From NCBI RefSeq assembly GCF_036634195.1, contig NZ_JAZIFY010000001.1, positions 3,606,501 to 3,670,500 on the forward strand: a DNA stretch of 64,000 nucleotides, read 5' to 3'. Positions 18,160 through 26,346 of the stretch are shown here, in pieces. The translations under genes and the position numbers were made by a program. The notes under the pieces were generated by a model. It was not told where the DNA came from and did no database searches. It was given only the letters and a program-made list of their open reading frames with translations. How positions within the stretch are numbered: position 1 is the first letter of the stretch; every line of letters starts with the position of its first letter. This DNA comes from Streptomyces sp. P9-A4. GTDB lineage: Bacteria > Actinomycetota > Actinomycetes > Streptomycetales > Streptomycetaceae.

Positions 18160-19731
18160 ATGGAGCCAATCGGACACCTTCCCCACCCGGCCGACGACCT
18201 GGTCGCCCGGCTCGGCCGCTGGTCGGCCGGGCGCGGGCCGCTGTACCTGCTGCTCGCGGCCCGGCTGCGCCGGCTGATCGACGAGGGCGCGCTGCCGCCG
18301 GGCACGCCGCTGCCGCCGGACCGGCGGCTGGCGCGGGCCCTGGCCGTGGGCCGGACGACGGTGGTCGCCGCGTACGACGTACTGCGGCAGGAGGGACGGC
18401 TGGTACGGCGGCAGGGCAGCGGGACCCGGGTGACGCGGGCGGCGCTGGCGCCCGAGCCCGAGGAGGAGACGCGGACGGGCCCGGGGGCGCCGCCCCGGGT
18501 GGCCGAGACCTCGAACCCGCTGTTCCTGCACCTCCTGGAGGCGCCGGACGACGTGCTGCTGCTGAGCTGCGCCGCTCCCACCGGGCCGCCGCCCGAGCTG
18601 GCGGAGGCGTACCGCTCGCTGGTCCTGCCCGAAGGCGACCTCGGCTACCACCCGGCCGGACTCGGGGCGCTGCGGACGGCCGTCGCGGCCCGCTACTCGG
18701 CGCGCGGGGTGCCGACCGAGCCCGGCCAGATCCTGGTCACGACCGGCGCCCAGCAGGGGCTTTCGCTGCTCACCCGGCTGCTGCTCGCGCCCGGCGACGG
18801 GGTGCTCATCGAAGCGCCGACGTATCCGGGGGCGCTCGACCTGGTCCGGGAGGCCGCCGCCGTGCCCCTGCCGGTGGCGGTCGGGCCCGACGGACTGGAC
18901 GTGGCGGAGGCGATCCGTGTGATGGAACACCACCGTCCCGCCCTGGCCTATGTGGTGGCCCGCTTCCAGAACCCGACGGGCACGGTCCTGCCGCCGCTCG
19001 CCGGGCGGCGGCTCGTGGAGGCGGCGAACGCGCTCGGGGTGCCGCTGGTGGACGACGAGGTACTGGGCGACCTGGCGTTCGCCCCGCGCCCGGAGGACCG
19101 TTCCCTCTCCTCGTACGGCGAGGTCGTCTCGGTCGGCTCGCTCTCCAAGGTCGTGTGGGGCGGCCTCCGGATCGGCTGGGTGCGCGGCCCCGCGCCGCTG
19201 ATCGCCCGGCTCGCCCGGCTGAAGGCCCTGCACGACCTGGGCTGCGACGTGCCGTCCCAGCTCGCGGCGGCCCGGCTCCTCGACGACTTCGCGCCGGTCC
19301 TCGCCGCCCGCCTGGACTCCATCCGCGCGGGCCACGCGCATCTGCGCGGCGAGCTGGCCCGGCTGCTCCCGTCCTGGTCCTGCGCCCCGGCGACCGGCGG
19401 CCAGACGCTCTGGGTACGCCTCCCGCACGGCGACGGCGTCTCGTTCGCGCAGCTCGCCCTGCGCCACGGGGTGGCGGTCCTGCCGGGCGTGACGACCGAC
19501 GCCCTCGGCGGCAGCGTCCGCCATCTGCGGCTGCACTTCCTGCTGCCCCCGGAGCAGTTGTCGGAGGCGGTACGGAGACTGGCGGCGGCGTGGGAGGAGT
19601 ACGGGCGCGGGGCGGGCGATGCGTGCGGGCCGGGGATCCCGTACGGGCCCGGGTCGGGGATCCCGTACGAGCCGGGGTCGGGGATCCCGTACGGGCCCGT
19701 CCGGGCCTCCCTGCGCGCGGTCACCCTCTGA
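18160..19731 (+). CDS. MocR-type regulator: GntR HTH fused to class I aminotransferase domain
   Basis: 523 residues. N-terminal GntR winged helix (about 20-95; LPPDRRLARALAVGRTTVVAAYDVLRQEG) joined to an aspartate-aminotransferase fold (about 130-490) with FQNPTG (N271), D298 and PLP lysine K330 in VGSLSKVVWGGLRIGW. Members sense PLP-bound amino compounds to regulate neighbouring genes. The C-terminal about 30 residues are an imperfect GIPYGPGS repeat absent from the family and probably disordered. No clear SD precedes ATG 18160; it may be leaderless. Confidence 0.92.
   Translation: MEPIGHLPHPADDLVARLGRWSAGRGPLYLLLAARLRRLIDEGALPPGTPLPPDRRLARALAVGRTTVVAAYDVLRQEGRLVRRQGSGTRVTRAALAPEPEEETRTGPGAPPRVAETSNPLFLHLLEAPDDVLLLSCAAPTGPPPELAEAYRSLVLPEGDLGYHPAGLGALRTAVAARYSARGVPTEPGQILVTTGAQQGLSLLTRLLLAPGDGVLIEAPTYPGALDLVREAAAVPLPVAVGPDGLDVAEAIRVMEHHRPALAYVVARFQNPTGTVLPPLAGRRLVEAANALGVPLVDDEVLGDLAFAPRPEDRSLSSYGEVVSVGSLSKVVWGGLRIGWVRGPAPLIARLARLKALHDLGCDVPSQLAAARLLDDFAPVLAARLDSIRAGHAHLRGELARLLPSWSCAPATGGQTLWVRLPHGDGVSFAQLALRHGVAVLPGVTTDALGGSVRHLRLHFLLPPEQLSEAVRRLAAAWEEYGRGAGDACGPGIPYGPGSGIPYEPGSGIPYGPVRASLRAVTL
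19632..19700. repeat. 24-bp tandem repeat (GGGGATCCCGTACG...) in the MocR C-terminus
   Basis: Units begin at 19632, 19656 and 19680 and encode GIPYGPGS / GIPYEPGS. In-frame period of 8 codons. Confidence 0.85.
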
Positions 19732-19790
19732 CCTCCGGTCCCTCCCCGACCGATTCAGGGCCCTCGGCCCTCCCTCAAGAAGGAGCGACC

Positions 19791-21233
19791 ATGCACACCG
19801 CCGTCTCCCCCTTCGTCCTCCAGCCGTGGCAGGAGGGCGACCGGCACGCGCGCCGGGCCGGGTGGCGGGGCGTCTCGCGGGAGTTCGGCGAGATCACGCT
19901 GACCTGCCCGCTGCCCCGTACCGCGCCGGAGACCGTCGTCTCGGAGGCGCGCGGCGGGCTGATACCCGTCGCCGCCTTCGAGGCCCGGGGCATCCACACC
20001 GACGGCATCCGGCTGCCGACCCTGAACCGGTCCACGCTCCGGGTCGGCGACCGCATGGTGTACATGACGCGGAACCGCTGGGGCGCCGCGGCGGCGCAGC
20101 GCGCCCTCGCACTGCGGTACGCGGGCGACCGCTACCGGCTCTCGGCGCTCGACAAGCGGGCGTACGTCCTGACCCGCGAGCCCGACGAGGAGGACCCCGG
20201 CCTCACGGTCACCGTCCGCGCGTCGGGGCGCGGCAGGAAGCGGCAGCTGGCCGTGCGGGTCGGCGGGCGGGCGGCCCTCAGCCCCGGCCACCGTGCCCCG
20301 GACCGGCCTCAGCCCCGGCCACCGTGCCCCCGACCGGCCTCAGCCCCGGCGACCGGCCGGCGGCGTCGCGATGCCGAGCACCCGGTCCTTCAGGGCCGGG
20401 AACTGTTCGCGGGTCGTCGTGACCTTCGCCGGGTCGAGGACGGCCCGCAGGATCTCCTCGTCGGGGCCCGCCTCGGCGAGGGTCTCCCCCCAGGGGTCGA
20501 CGACGATCGAGTGGCCGGCCTGCTCCACCCCCGCGTGCGTGCCCGCCGTACCGCAGGCGAGGACGTACGCCTGGTTCTCGACCGCGCGGGCGCGGGCGAG
20601 CAGGCTCCAGTGGGCGCGGCGGAGGGCGGGCCAGCCTGCCGGGACGACGAAGGCCTGCGCGCCGGCGTCGACGAGGCCGCGGAAGAGTTCGGGGAAGCGC
20701 AGGTCGTAGCAGGTGCCGACGCCGACGGTGAGGTGCGGCAGGTCGACGGTGACGAGGTCCTCCCCGGCGGCCATCATCACCGCCTCGCCCTTGTCGAAGC
20801 CGAAGCGGTGGATCTTGCGGTAGGAGGCGGCGAGTTCGCCGTCGGGGGAGAGGACGAGCGAGGTGTTGTAGAGGGCGCCGCCCTCCGCCTCGACGAAGGA
20901 GCCGGCGTGCAGCCAGACCCCGGCGTCGCGGGCGGCGTCCGCCATCGCCCGGTGCGTCGGGCCGTTCAGCGGCTCGGACTCGGCGGCGAAGAGGTCGGAG
21001 GCGAAGGCTCCGACGGTCCACAGTTCGGGCAGGACGACAAGGTCGGCGTGGCCGGATTCCGCCCTTACGAGGCGGCCCACGCGGGCACGACGAGCGTCGA
21101 CCGGTTCGTCCGGGTCTACCGCGATCTGGATCAGCGAGGCGCGCACACTACCACCGTCCTGGCATTCGAGCCGTCAACACCGGCCTACGATCGTCACACG
21201 AAAGCACTGCCGGGGTGCCTTCGGGCAGCGTAA
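19791..21233 (+). CDS. Hypothetical protein; only the first ~163 residues look genuine (stop apparently lost)
   Basis: ATG at 19791 follows a strong AAGAAGGAG SD. Residues 1-163 are normal protein (VLQPWQEGDRHARR..., RNRWGAAAAQRALALRYAGDRYRL). The frame then enters a 31-bp tandem array (20276-20356) and stays open to 21233, running antisense through the entire nitrilase-family gene, where its sequence is typical antisense Arg/Gly/Ala text. The array unit is not a multiple of three, so copy-number change probably shifted out the original stop. Family not recognised. Either a shorter protein with a sequence change or a real long antisense-overlapping product; the former is more likely. Confidence 0.5.
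   Translation: MHTAVSPFVLQPWQEGDRHARRAGWRGVSREFGEITLTCPLPRTAPETVVSEARGGLIPVAAFEARGIHTDGIRLPTLNRSTLRVGDRMVYMTRNRWGAAAAQRALALRYAGDRYRLSALDKRAYVLTREPDEEDPGLTVTVRASGRGRKRQLAVRVGGRAALSPGHRAPDRPQPRPPCPRPASAPATGRRRRDAEHPVLQGRELFAGRRDLRRVEDGPQDLLVGARLGEGLPPGVDDDRVAGLLHPRVRARRTAGEDVRLVLDRAGAGEQAPVGAAEGGPACRDDEGLRAGVDEAAEEFGEAQVVAGADADGEVRQVDGDEVLPGGHHHRLALVEAEAVDLAVGGGEFAVGGEDERGVVEGAALRLDEGAGVQPDPGVAGGVRHRPVRRAVQRLGLGGEEVGGEGSDGPQFGQDDKVGVAGFRPYEAAHAGTTSVDRFVRVYRDLDQRGAHTTTVLAFEPSTPAYDRHTKALPGCLRAA
20276..20356. repeat. 31-bp tandem repeat duplicating the 3' end of the nitrilase gene
   Basis: Two full units (20276-20306, 20307-20337; one base apart) and a third partial unit (20338-20356) that contains the nitrilase stop codon (TCA at 20340-20342 on plus). 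Each unit starts CCTCAGCCCCGG. Lies between convergent genes. Confidence 0.9.
20340..21146 (-). CDS. Carbon-nitrogen (nitrilase superfamily) hydrolase
   Basis: 268-residue cytoplasmic amidase with a complete catalytic triad E41 (VLPELW), K111 (YRKIHRFGF) and C146 (VGTCYDLRFPELF). Closest in style to omega-amidase/Nit-type members that hydrolyse short amides such as deaminated glutathione or alpha-ketoglutaramate; exact substrate unknown. GTG start at 21146. Convergent with the gene at 19791; its stop is in a tandem repeat. Divergent from the mycothiol enzyme at 21302. Confidence 0.94.
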   Translation of the reverse strand: MRASLIQIAVDPDEPVDARRARVGRLVRAESGHADLVVLPELWTVGAFASDLFAAESEPLNGPTHRAMADAARDAGVWLHAGSFVEAEGGALYNTSLVLSPDGELAASYRKIHRFGFDKGEAVMMAAGEDLVTVDLPHLTVGVGTCYDLRFPELFRGLVDAGAQAFVVPAGWPALRRAHWSLLARARAVENQAYVLACGTAGTHAGVEQAGHSIVVDPWGETLAEAGPDEEILRAVLDPAKVTTTREQFPALKDRVLGIATPPAGRRG

Positions 21234-21301
21234 CTTAGCGTCCGAGCCTCCCACCCAGTCGTGTTTTCAGCCCGCGCACCGAAGAACCGCCGAGGGGTCC
21301 C

Positions 21302-22129
21302 GTGACCGTCCATCCCAGCCTCCAGAACTACGCCGACGCCTGGACCCATTCCATCGAGGCGATAGCCGAGCTGGTGCAGCCGCTCGTGGAGGGCGAGTGG
21401 AACCGGCCGACCCCGTGCCCCGGCTGGTCGGTGCGGGACATCGTGTCCCATGTCATCGGCATGGAGACCGAGATACTCGGCGACCCGCGGCCGATCCACT
21501 CCCTGCCCCGCGACCTGTACCACGTACGCAGTGACTTCGCGCGCTACATGGAGGTCCAGGTCGATGTGCGGCGGCACCACACCGCGCCGGAGATGACCTC
21601 GGAGCTGGAGTACATCCTGATCCGCCGGGCCCGGCAGCTGCGCAACGAGAACCGCTCCCCCGAGCGCCTGATCCGCGCTCCCCTGGGCGCCGAGCAGTCC
21701 CTGGAACTGGCGTACCGGATGCGCGCCTTCGACGTGTGGGTGCACGAGCAGGACCTGCGGGTCGCGCTCGGCAGGCCGGGCAACCTGGACTCGGCGGGTG
21801 CGCACGTCACGCGGGACGTGCTGCTGGAGGCGATGCCGAAGGTGGTCGCCAAGGACGCCGGGGCGCCCGCGCCCTCGGCGGTGGTGATCGACGTGAGCGG
21901 CCCGGTGGAGTTCCTGCGGACCGTTCGGGTCGACGCGGAGGGCCGGGGTTCGATCGACGGCGCGCCCTCGCTCGGCCCCGCGGTGACGCTCGCGACGGAC
22001 TGGGAGACGTTCGTACGGCTCGCCTGCGGCCGGGTCCGGCCGGCCGAGGTGGCCGACCGGGTCAAGACGGAGGGTGACGAGGAGCTGGCGCAGGCCATCC
22101 TCGACAACTTCGCGGTGACGCCCCGGTAG
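21302..22129 (+). CDS. Maleylpyruvate isomerase family, mycothiol-dependent enzyme
   Basis: 275 residues of the DinB-like MDMPI family. The N-terminal helical bundle contains PGWSVRDIVSHVIGMET, whose histidine is a metal ligand, with later RMRAFDVWVHEQDLR supplying further ligands. A C-terminal SCP2-like domain follows (about 185-270). Mycothiol is the actinobacterial thiol, fitting the host. Substrate unknown: many paralogues exist and few are maleylpyruvate isomerases. GTG start at 21302. Confidence 0.88.
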   Translation: MTVHPSLQNYADAWTHSIEAIAELVQPLVEGEWNRPTPCPGWSVRDIVSHVIGMETEILGDPRPIHSLPRDLYHVRSDFARYMEVQVDVRRHHTAPEMTSELEYILIRRARQLRNENRSPERLIRAPLGAEQSLELAYRMRAFDVWVHEQDLRVALGRPGNLDSAGAHVTRDVLLEAMPKVVAKDAGAPAPSAVVIDVSGPVEFLRTVRVDAEGRGSIDGAPSLGPAVTLATDWETFVRLACGRVRPAEVADRVKTEGDEELAQAILDNFAVTPR

Positions 22130-22149
22130 TGCTCCCGTAGTCCCGACCT

Positions 22150-23547
22150 CTAGACCGGGACGTGCACGGCCTCGACGCGGCTCGCGACGAGCCGTTCCCG
22201 TTCCCTGCGGTGGGTGCGGGCCTTGAGGCGCAGGATCTGCACGATTCCCAGGGCCTCCAGGACGAAGACCGACGAGAACGCGATCCGGTAGTTGCCGCCG
22301 GTCGCGTCGAGCAGCACGCCCACGGCGAGCAGCGTGGTCATCGAGGCCACGAAACCACCCATGTTGACGATGCCGGAGGCGGTGCCCTGACGCTCCGGCG
22401 GGTTCGCCGGGCGGGCGAAGTCGAAGCCGATCATCGAGGCCGGTCCGCAGGCGCCGAGGACCAGGCAGAGGGTGACGAGCAGCCACATCGGGGCGTGGTC
22501 GCCGGGGTAGGCGAGGGTGGTCGCCCACAGCAGGGCGGTGGCGGCGACGGTGCCGAGGGCGAGCGGGGCGCGGGCCGCGTGGTGCCGGGCGATGATCTGC
22601 CCGTACGCGAGGCCGACGACCATGTTCGACAGGACGACCAGAGTGAGCAGGGTTCCGGCGGTCGACCGGGACAGGCCCTGCGCTTCGACGAGGTACGGCA
22701 GCCCCCACAGGAGCAGGAAGACCATCGCCGGGAACTGGGTGGTGAAGTGCACCCACATGCCGAGCCGGGTGCCGGGTTCCCGCCACGACTCGGCGATCTG
22801 CCGGCGTACGAACGCGGCGCCCGCGTGGGTGGAGGGCTGGGGCTCGTACCCCTCGGGGTGGTCCTTGAGGAAGAGCAGCAGCAGGACGAGAGCGACGACG
22901 CCGGCCAGCGAGCTGCCGACGAAGGTGGTCGTCCAGCCGAGGCCGTGCAGGGCGCGGGCGATGAAGACGGTGGAGACGAGGTTGCCGGCCATGCCGAAGA
23001 GGGCGGCGACCTGGCCGATCAGCGGGCCGCGCCGGGCGGGGAACCAGCGGCTGCCGAGCCGCAGGACGCTGATGAAGGTCATGGCGTCGCCGCAGCCGAG
23101 GAGGGCGCGGGAGGCGAGCGCCGTGCCGTACGACGGGGAGAGCGCGAAGCCCAGCTGGCCGAGGGTGAAGAGGACGACGCCGAGGGCGAGGACCTTCTTG
23201 GTGCCGAGCCGGTCGACCATCAGGCCGACGGGTATCTGCATGCCGGCGTAGACGAGCAGCTGGAGTATGGAGAAGGTGGAGAGCGCGGAGGCGTTGACGT
23301 GGAAGCGGTCGGCGGCGTCGAGTCCGGCGACGCCGAGGGACGTGCGGAAGATGACGGCGACGAAGTAGACGCCGACGCCGACGCCCCAGACGAGGGCGGC
23401 GCGACGGCCGCCGGGCGGGTCGCCGGGGAGGGTGACGGCGGAGCCGTATCCGTTGCGGCTGCGGTCGCGGCGCCGGTCCCGGTCCCGGTCCCGGCGGTTG
23501 GGGTCACGGTCCCGGCCGTCGCGGTGGCGGTTGCGGCGGTCGCTCAC
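22150..23547 (-). CDS. Major facilitator superfamily transporter
   Basis: 465 residues, about 12 helices from residue 50 on, in two six-helix halves: MFS motif A-like MVDRLGTKKVLALG between helices 2 and 3, and GASMIGFDFARPANPPERQGTASG-like sequence in the second half. Resembles the ACS/phthalate-type anion symporters. The first about 35 residues are a highly charged Arg/Asp run (RDRDRDRRRDRSR) not typical of the family. GTG start overlaps the upstream GntR stop by 4 nt, so the regulator and transporter are translationally coupled. Confidence 0.9.
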   Translation of the reverse strand: MSDRRNRHRDGRDRDPNRRDRDRDRRRDRSRNGYGSAVTLPGDPPGGRRAALVWGVGVGVYFVAVIFRTSLGVAGLDAADRFHVNASALSTFSILQLLVYAGMQIPVGLMVDRLGTKKVLALGVVLFTLGQLGFALSPSYGTALASRALLGCGDAMTFISVLRLGSRWFPARRGPLIGQVAALFGMAGNLVSTVFIARALHGLGWTTTFVGSSLAGVVALVLLLLFLKDHPEGYEPQPSTHAGAAFVRRQIAESWREPGTRLGMWVHFTTQFPAMVFLLLWGLPYLVEAQGLSRSTAGTLLTLVVLSNMVVGLAYGQIIARHHAARAPLALGTVAATALLWATTLAYPGDHAPMWLLVTLCLVLGACGPASMIGFDFARPANPPERQGTASGIVNMGGFVASMTTLLAVGVLLDATGGNYRIAFSSVFVLEALGIVQILRLKARTHRRERERLVASRVEAVHVPV

Positions 23548-24218
23548 CGGTCGTCACCCCGGACCAGGACCTTGACCCAGCTGAGGTGCTGGCGGACGCA
23601 GGCGGCGGCGCCCTCGGCGTCCCCGGCCTTGATCCGGTCGAGGATCTCGGCGTGCTCGGTGATGTTCTTGGCGACGCGGTCGGGCTGGGACTGCATCACG
23701 GCGACGCCCATGCGGAGCTGGCGGTCGCGGAGCTGGTCGTAGAGGCGGGAGAGAATCTGGTTGCCCGCGTGGCGGACGATCTCGGCGTGGAAGCACCGGT
23801 CGGTGACCGCGACCTCCGCCAGGTCGCCGGCCTCGGCGCGCCGCTGCTGCTCGTCGAGGAGTTCTTCGAGGCGGGCGATCAGCGGGGCGGGGGCGGGGAC
23901 GGCCCGGCGGACGGCGAACTCCTCGACGAGCAGCCGGGTCTCGACGACATCGGCGATCTCCTGCGCGGAGACGGCGAGGACGAGGGCGCCCTTCTTCGGG
24001 TAGAGCTTGAGCAGCCCTTCCATCTCCAGCTTGAGCAGCGCCTCGCGCACCGGCGTCCTGGACACTCCGACGGCCGTCGCGAGTTCGCCCTCGGTGAGGA
24101 GGGTGCCTCCCTCGTAGCGCCGGTCGAGTACGGCCCGCTTGACGTGCATGTAGACACGGTCGGCGGCGGGGGGCTGCTTGGTGGGCAGCAGGGCTGGACC
24201 GGTTGGCGCTGATGGCAT
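23544..24218 (-). CDS. GntR/FadR-type (FCD) transcriptional regulator
   Basis: 224 residues. Winged helix at about 18-85 (LTEGELATAVGVSRTPVREALLKLEMEGLL) and an all-helical FCD ligand domain at about 95-215 with metal-type D/H residues (TDRCFHAEIVRHAGN, EHAEILDRI). First gene of a two-gene operon with the MFS transporter, implying it senses the transported acid. ATG 24218 gives MPSAPTG. A direct repeat CAACAGG at 24235-24241 and 24246-24252, 11 bp apart, lies just upstream and may be its operator. Confidence 0.92.
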   Translation of the reverse strand: MPSAPTGPALLPTKQPPAADRVYMHVKRAVLDRRYEGGTLLTEGELATAVGVSRTPVREALLKLEMEGLLKLYPKKGALVLAVSAQEIADVVETRLLVEEFAVRRAVPAPAPLIARLEELLDEQQRRAEAGDLAEVAVTDRCFHAEIVRHAGNQILSRLYDQLRDRQLRMGVAVMQSQPDRVAKNITEHAEILDRIKAGDAEGAAACVRQHLSWVKVLVRGDDR

Positions 24219-24234
24219 GCGCACAGCATAGATA

Positions 24235-24252
24235 CAACAGGGGTGCAACAGG
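24235..24252. promoter_or_regulatory. Direct repeat upstream of the GntR gene
   Basis: Two CAACAGG half-sites spaced one helical turn (11 bp), 17-34 nt upstream of the GntR start. A possible autoregulatory site; inference from position only. Confidence 0.35.
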
Positions 24253-24282
24253 CAGCCCCGTCCGCGATACGGACGGGCCGGG

Positions 24283-24807
24283 TCAGGCGTCCGCGGCCCC
24301 GACGATCTCGCGGACCCTCCGCGCCGACGCCCGCCGGTTCGGCAGGGGCGCCACCTGCTCGACGACCGCGCCGAGCCATCGCGGATCGCCCAGCCGGCGC
24401 ATCAGCTTCGCCTCGGAGACCGCCTCGAAGAGATGGCCCACCAGGTACACGTGCGCCCCCGTGTACGCGCGCCGATGGTGGCTGTAGCGCGCGAACCAGT
24501 CGTCGTACGGATGGCGCACGAGCGCGTGTACGGAGCAGGCGTCGCGGCCCATGTCGACGGCGTTCGACTGGCCGGCCCAGCTGAGCGCGGTCCCCCCGCG
24601 CGTGGCCATCCAGGCCCGGTAGGTCGTACGGATGCCCAGCTCCATGACCCTGGACCACGGCACGACCTCAAGCGGCTCCGCGGTCCCGTTCGCGCAGTGC
24701 TCCATGCCTTCGGCCGTCAGGACCAGGCACGTTCCGCCCGGCCGCTTGGCATCACCGATCACCCACCGGTCCCCGACCGGCTCCAGCGGCCCCAGATACG
24801 CGCTCAC
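24283..24807 (-). CDS. Conserved hypothetical protein
   Basis: 174 residues, soluble, no signal peptide. Aromatic/His-rich segments (HALVRHPYDDWFARYSHHRRAYTGAHVYLVGHLFEAV) suggest a structured globular protein. I do not recognise the family. GTG start 24807 (MSAYLGPLEP). It stands alone: a terminator-like hairpin precedes it at 24834-24880 and the GntR gene follows on the same strand 65 nt downstream. Confidence 0.7.
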   Translation of the reverse strand: MSAYLGPLEPVGDRWVIGDAKRPGGTCLVLTAEGMEHCANGTAEPLEVVPWSRVMELGIRTTYRAWMATRGGTALSWAGQSNAVDMGRDACSVHALVRHPYDDWFARYSHHRRAYTGAHVYLVGHLFEAVSEAKLMRRLGDPRWLGAVVEQVAPLPNRRASARRVREIVGAADA

Positions 24808-24833
24808 GATCCCCCTCTACGGCACGACGACGA

Positions 24834-24880
24834 AAACACCCGGCCGAGGAGGGGTCTTCCCCCTCCCCGGCCGGGTGTTT
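24834..24880. terminator. Terminator of the first BKD operon, fused to parS
   Basis: Outer arms AAACACCCGGCC / GGCCGGGTGTTT with an inner GAGGAGGGG / CCCCCTC stem. It lies just past the E2 stop on the minus strand. The right arm's final GTTT is shared with the parS site. Could act in both directions. Confidence 0.85.
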
Positions 24881-24890
24881 CACGTGAAAC
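24877..24890. other. parS site (perfect GTTTCACGTGAAAC)
   Basis: Exact 14-bp Streptomyces ParB-binding palindrome, lying in the intergenic space past the E2 stop. ParB spreading from such sites clustered around oriC organises chromosome segregation in aerial hyphae. A second perfect copy is at 43529-43542. Confidence 0.93.
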
Positions 24891-24905
24891 ATGGCAACTC
24901 GGGCG

Positions 24906-26336
24906 TCACGCCCAGGTGATGAGCCGCTTCGGCTGCTCCAGGATCGCGGCGACGTCCGCCAGGAACTTGGAGCCGAGCTCGCCGTCGATCAGTCGGTGAT
25001 CGAAGGAGAGGGCCAGCGTCGTGACCTGGCGCGGCTTCACCTTGCCCTTGTGGACCCACGGCTGGAGCTTGATCGAGCCGACCGCGAGGATCGCGGACTC
25101 GCCGGGGTTCAGGAGGGGCGTACCGGTGTCGACGCCGAAGACGCCCACGTTGGTGATGGTGATGGTGCCGCCCTGCATCGCCGCCGGAGTCGTCTTCCCC
25201 TCGCGCGCGGTGGAGACCAGCTCGCTCAGGGAGGCCGACAGCTCGGGCAGGGTCTGGGCGTGCGCGTCCTTGATGTTGGGGACGAGCAGACCGCGCGGGG
25301 TGGCCGCGGCGATGCCCAGGTTCACATAGTGCTTGAGGACGATCTCCTGCGCCGCCTCGTCCCAGGCCGCGTTGATCTCCGGGTTGCGCCGGACGGCGAC
25401 CAGGACGGCCTTGGCGATGAGGAGGAGCGGGTTGACCCGCAGACCCGCCATGTCCGTACCGGACCTGAGCTCGTCGACCAGCTTCATCGTGCGCGTGATG
25501 TCGAAGGTCACGAACTCGGTGACGTGCGGCGCGGTGAAGGCCGAGCCGACCATCGCCGCCGCCGTGGCCTTCCGTACGCCCTTGACGGGGACACGGGTCT
25601 CCCGGGCGTCGGGCACGACGGCCGCGGGCGCCACGACCGGGGCCGGGGCGGCCACGGGCGCCGGGGCCGGGGCGGCCGGCGCGGACGCCGGAGCGGCAGC
25701 CGCGTGGACGTCCTCACGGGTGATGACGCCGTCCGGGCCGGTCGGGGTGACCGTGGCCAGGTCGACGCCGAGGTCCTTGGCGAGCTTCCGGACCGGCGGC
25801 TTGGCCAGCGGCCGGGCGCCGGCCGGCGCGTGCCCGTTGAGCTGCTCCGGTACGGAGACGGCGACGGGCGCCGCCTGGACCGGGGCGGCCGGTGCCGCCG
25901 GGGCGGCCTGGACCGCGCCCGGAGCCGCCTTGCGCGGGCGGCGCTTGGTGGAGCTGACGGCCACGCCGTAGCCGACGAGGACCGGCTGACGGACCTGCGG
26001 CTCGTCCTCCTCCTCGTCCACGACGGGCGTTGGTGCGGCGGGCGCGGGAGCGGCCTCGGCCACCGGGGCCGCCGGGGCCTCGGGTGCCGCACCGCCGCCG
26101 ACGTTCACCGAGATGATGACCTGGCCGACATCGACCGTGGTCCCCTCGGGGAAGCACAGCTCGTGGACCGTGCCGTCGAAGGGGATCGGCAGCTCGACGG
26201 CGGCCTTGGCCGTCTCGACCTCGCACACGATCTGGCCGTCCTCGACCGTGTCACCGGCCTTGACGTACCACTTGAGGATCTCGGCCTCGGTCAGGCCCTC
26301 GCCCACGTCGGGCATCTTGAATTCGCGGATCGTCAC
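24906..26336 (-). CDS. bkdC: Branched-chain 2-oxo acid dehydrogenase E2 (dihydrolipoyl acyltransferase), cluster 1
   Basis: 476 residues. Lipoyl domain at 1-78 with lipoylated K44 (EVETAKAAVEL), an Ala/Pro-rich linker, a peripheral-subunit-binding domain near 205-240 (KPPVRKLAKDLGVDLATVTPTG), and a catalytic CAT domain ending with active-site histidine in SFDHRLIDGELG. Transfers isobutyryl, isovaleryl or 2-methylbutyryl groups to CoA, supplying starters for branched fatty acids and polyketides. GTG start 26336 has a GAGGAG SD. Third gene of the E1alpha-E1beta-E2 operon, 10 nt after E1beta. No E3 nearby. Confidence 0.93.
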   Translation of the reverse strand: MTIREFKMPDVGEGLTEAEILKWYVKAGDTVEDGQIVCEVETAKAAVELPIPFDGTVHELCFPEGTTVDVGQVIISVNVGGGAAPEAPAAPVAEAAPAPAAPTPVVDEEEDEPQVRQPVLVGYGVAVSSTKRRPRKAAPGAVQAAPAAPAAPVQAAPVAVSVPEQLNGHAPAGARPLAKPPVRKLAKDLGVDLATVTPTGPDGVITREDVHAAAAPASAPAAPAPAPVAAPAPVVAPAAVVPDARETRVPVKGVRKATAAAMVGSAFTAPHVTEFVTFDITRTMKLVDELRSGTDMAGLRVNPLLLIAKAVLVAVRRNPEINAAWDEAAQEIVLKHYVNLGIAAATPRGLLVPNIKDAHAQTLPELSASLSELVSTAREGKTTPAAMQGGTITITNVGVFGVDTGTPLLNPGESAILAVGSIKLQPWVHKGKVKPRQVTTLALSFDHRLIDGELGSKFLADVAAILEQPKRLITWA

Positions 26337-26346
26337 GGTGCTCTCC

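Noticed and set aside
24632..24919. 95-codon plus-strand frame through parS (contains FHVKH)
   Set aside because: FHVKH/VSRET peptides are simply translations of the parS sequence; the frame is antisense to the hypothetical gene at 24283-24807.
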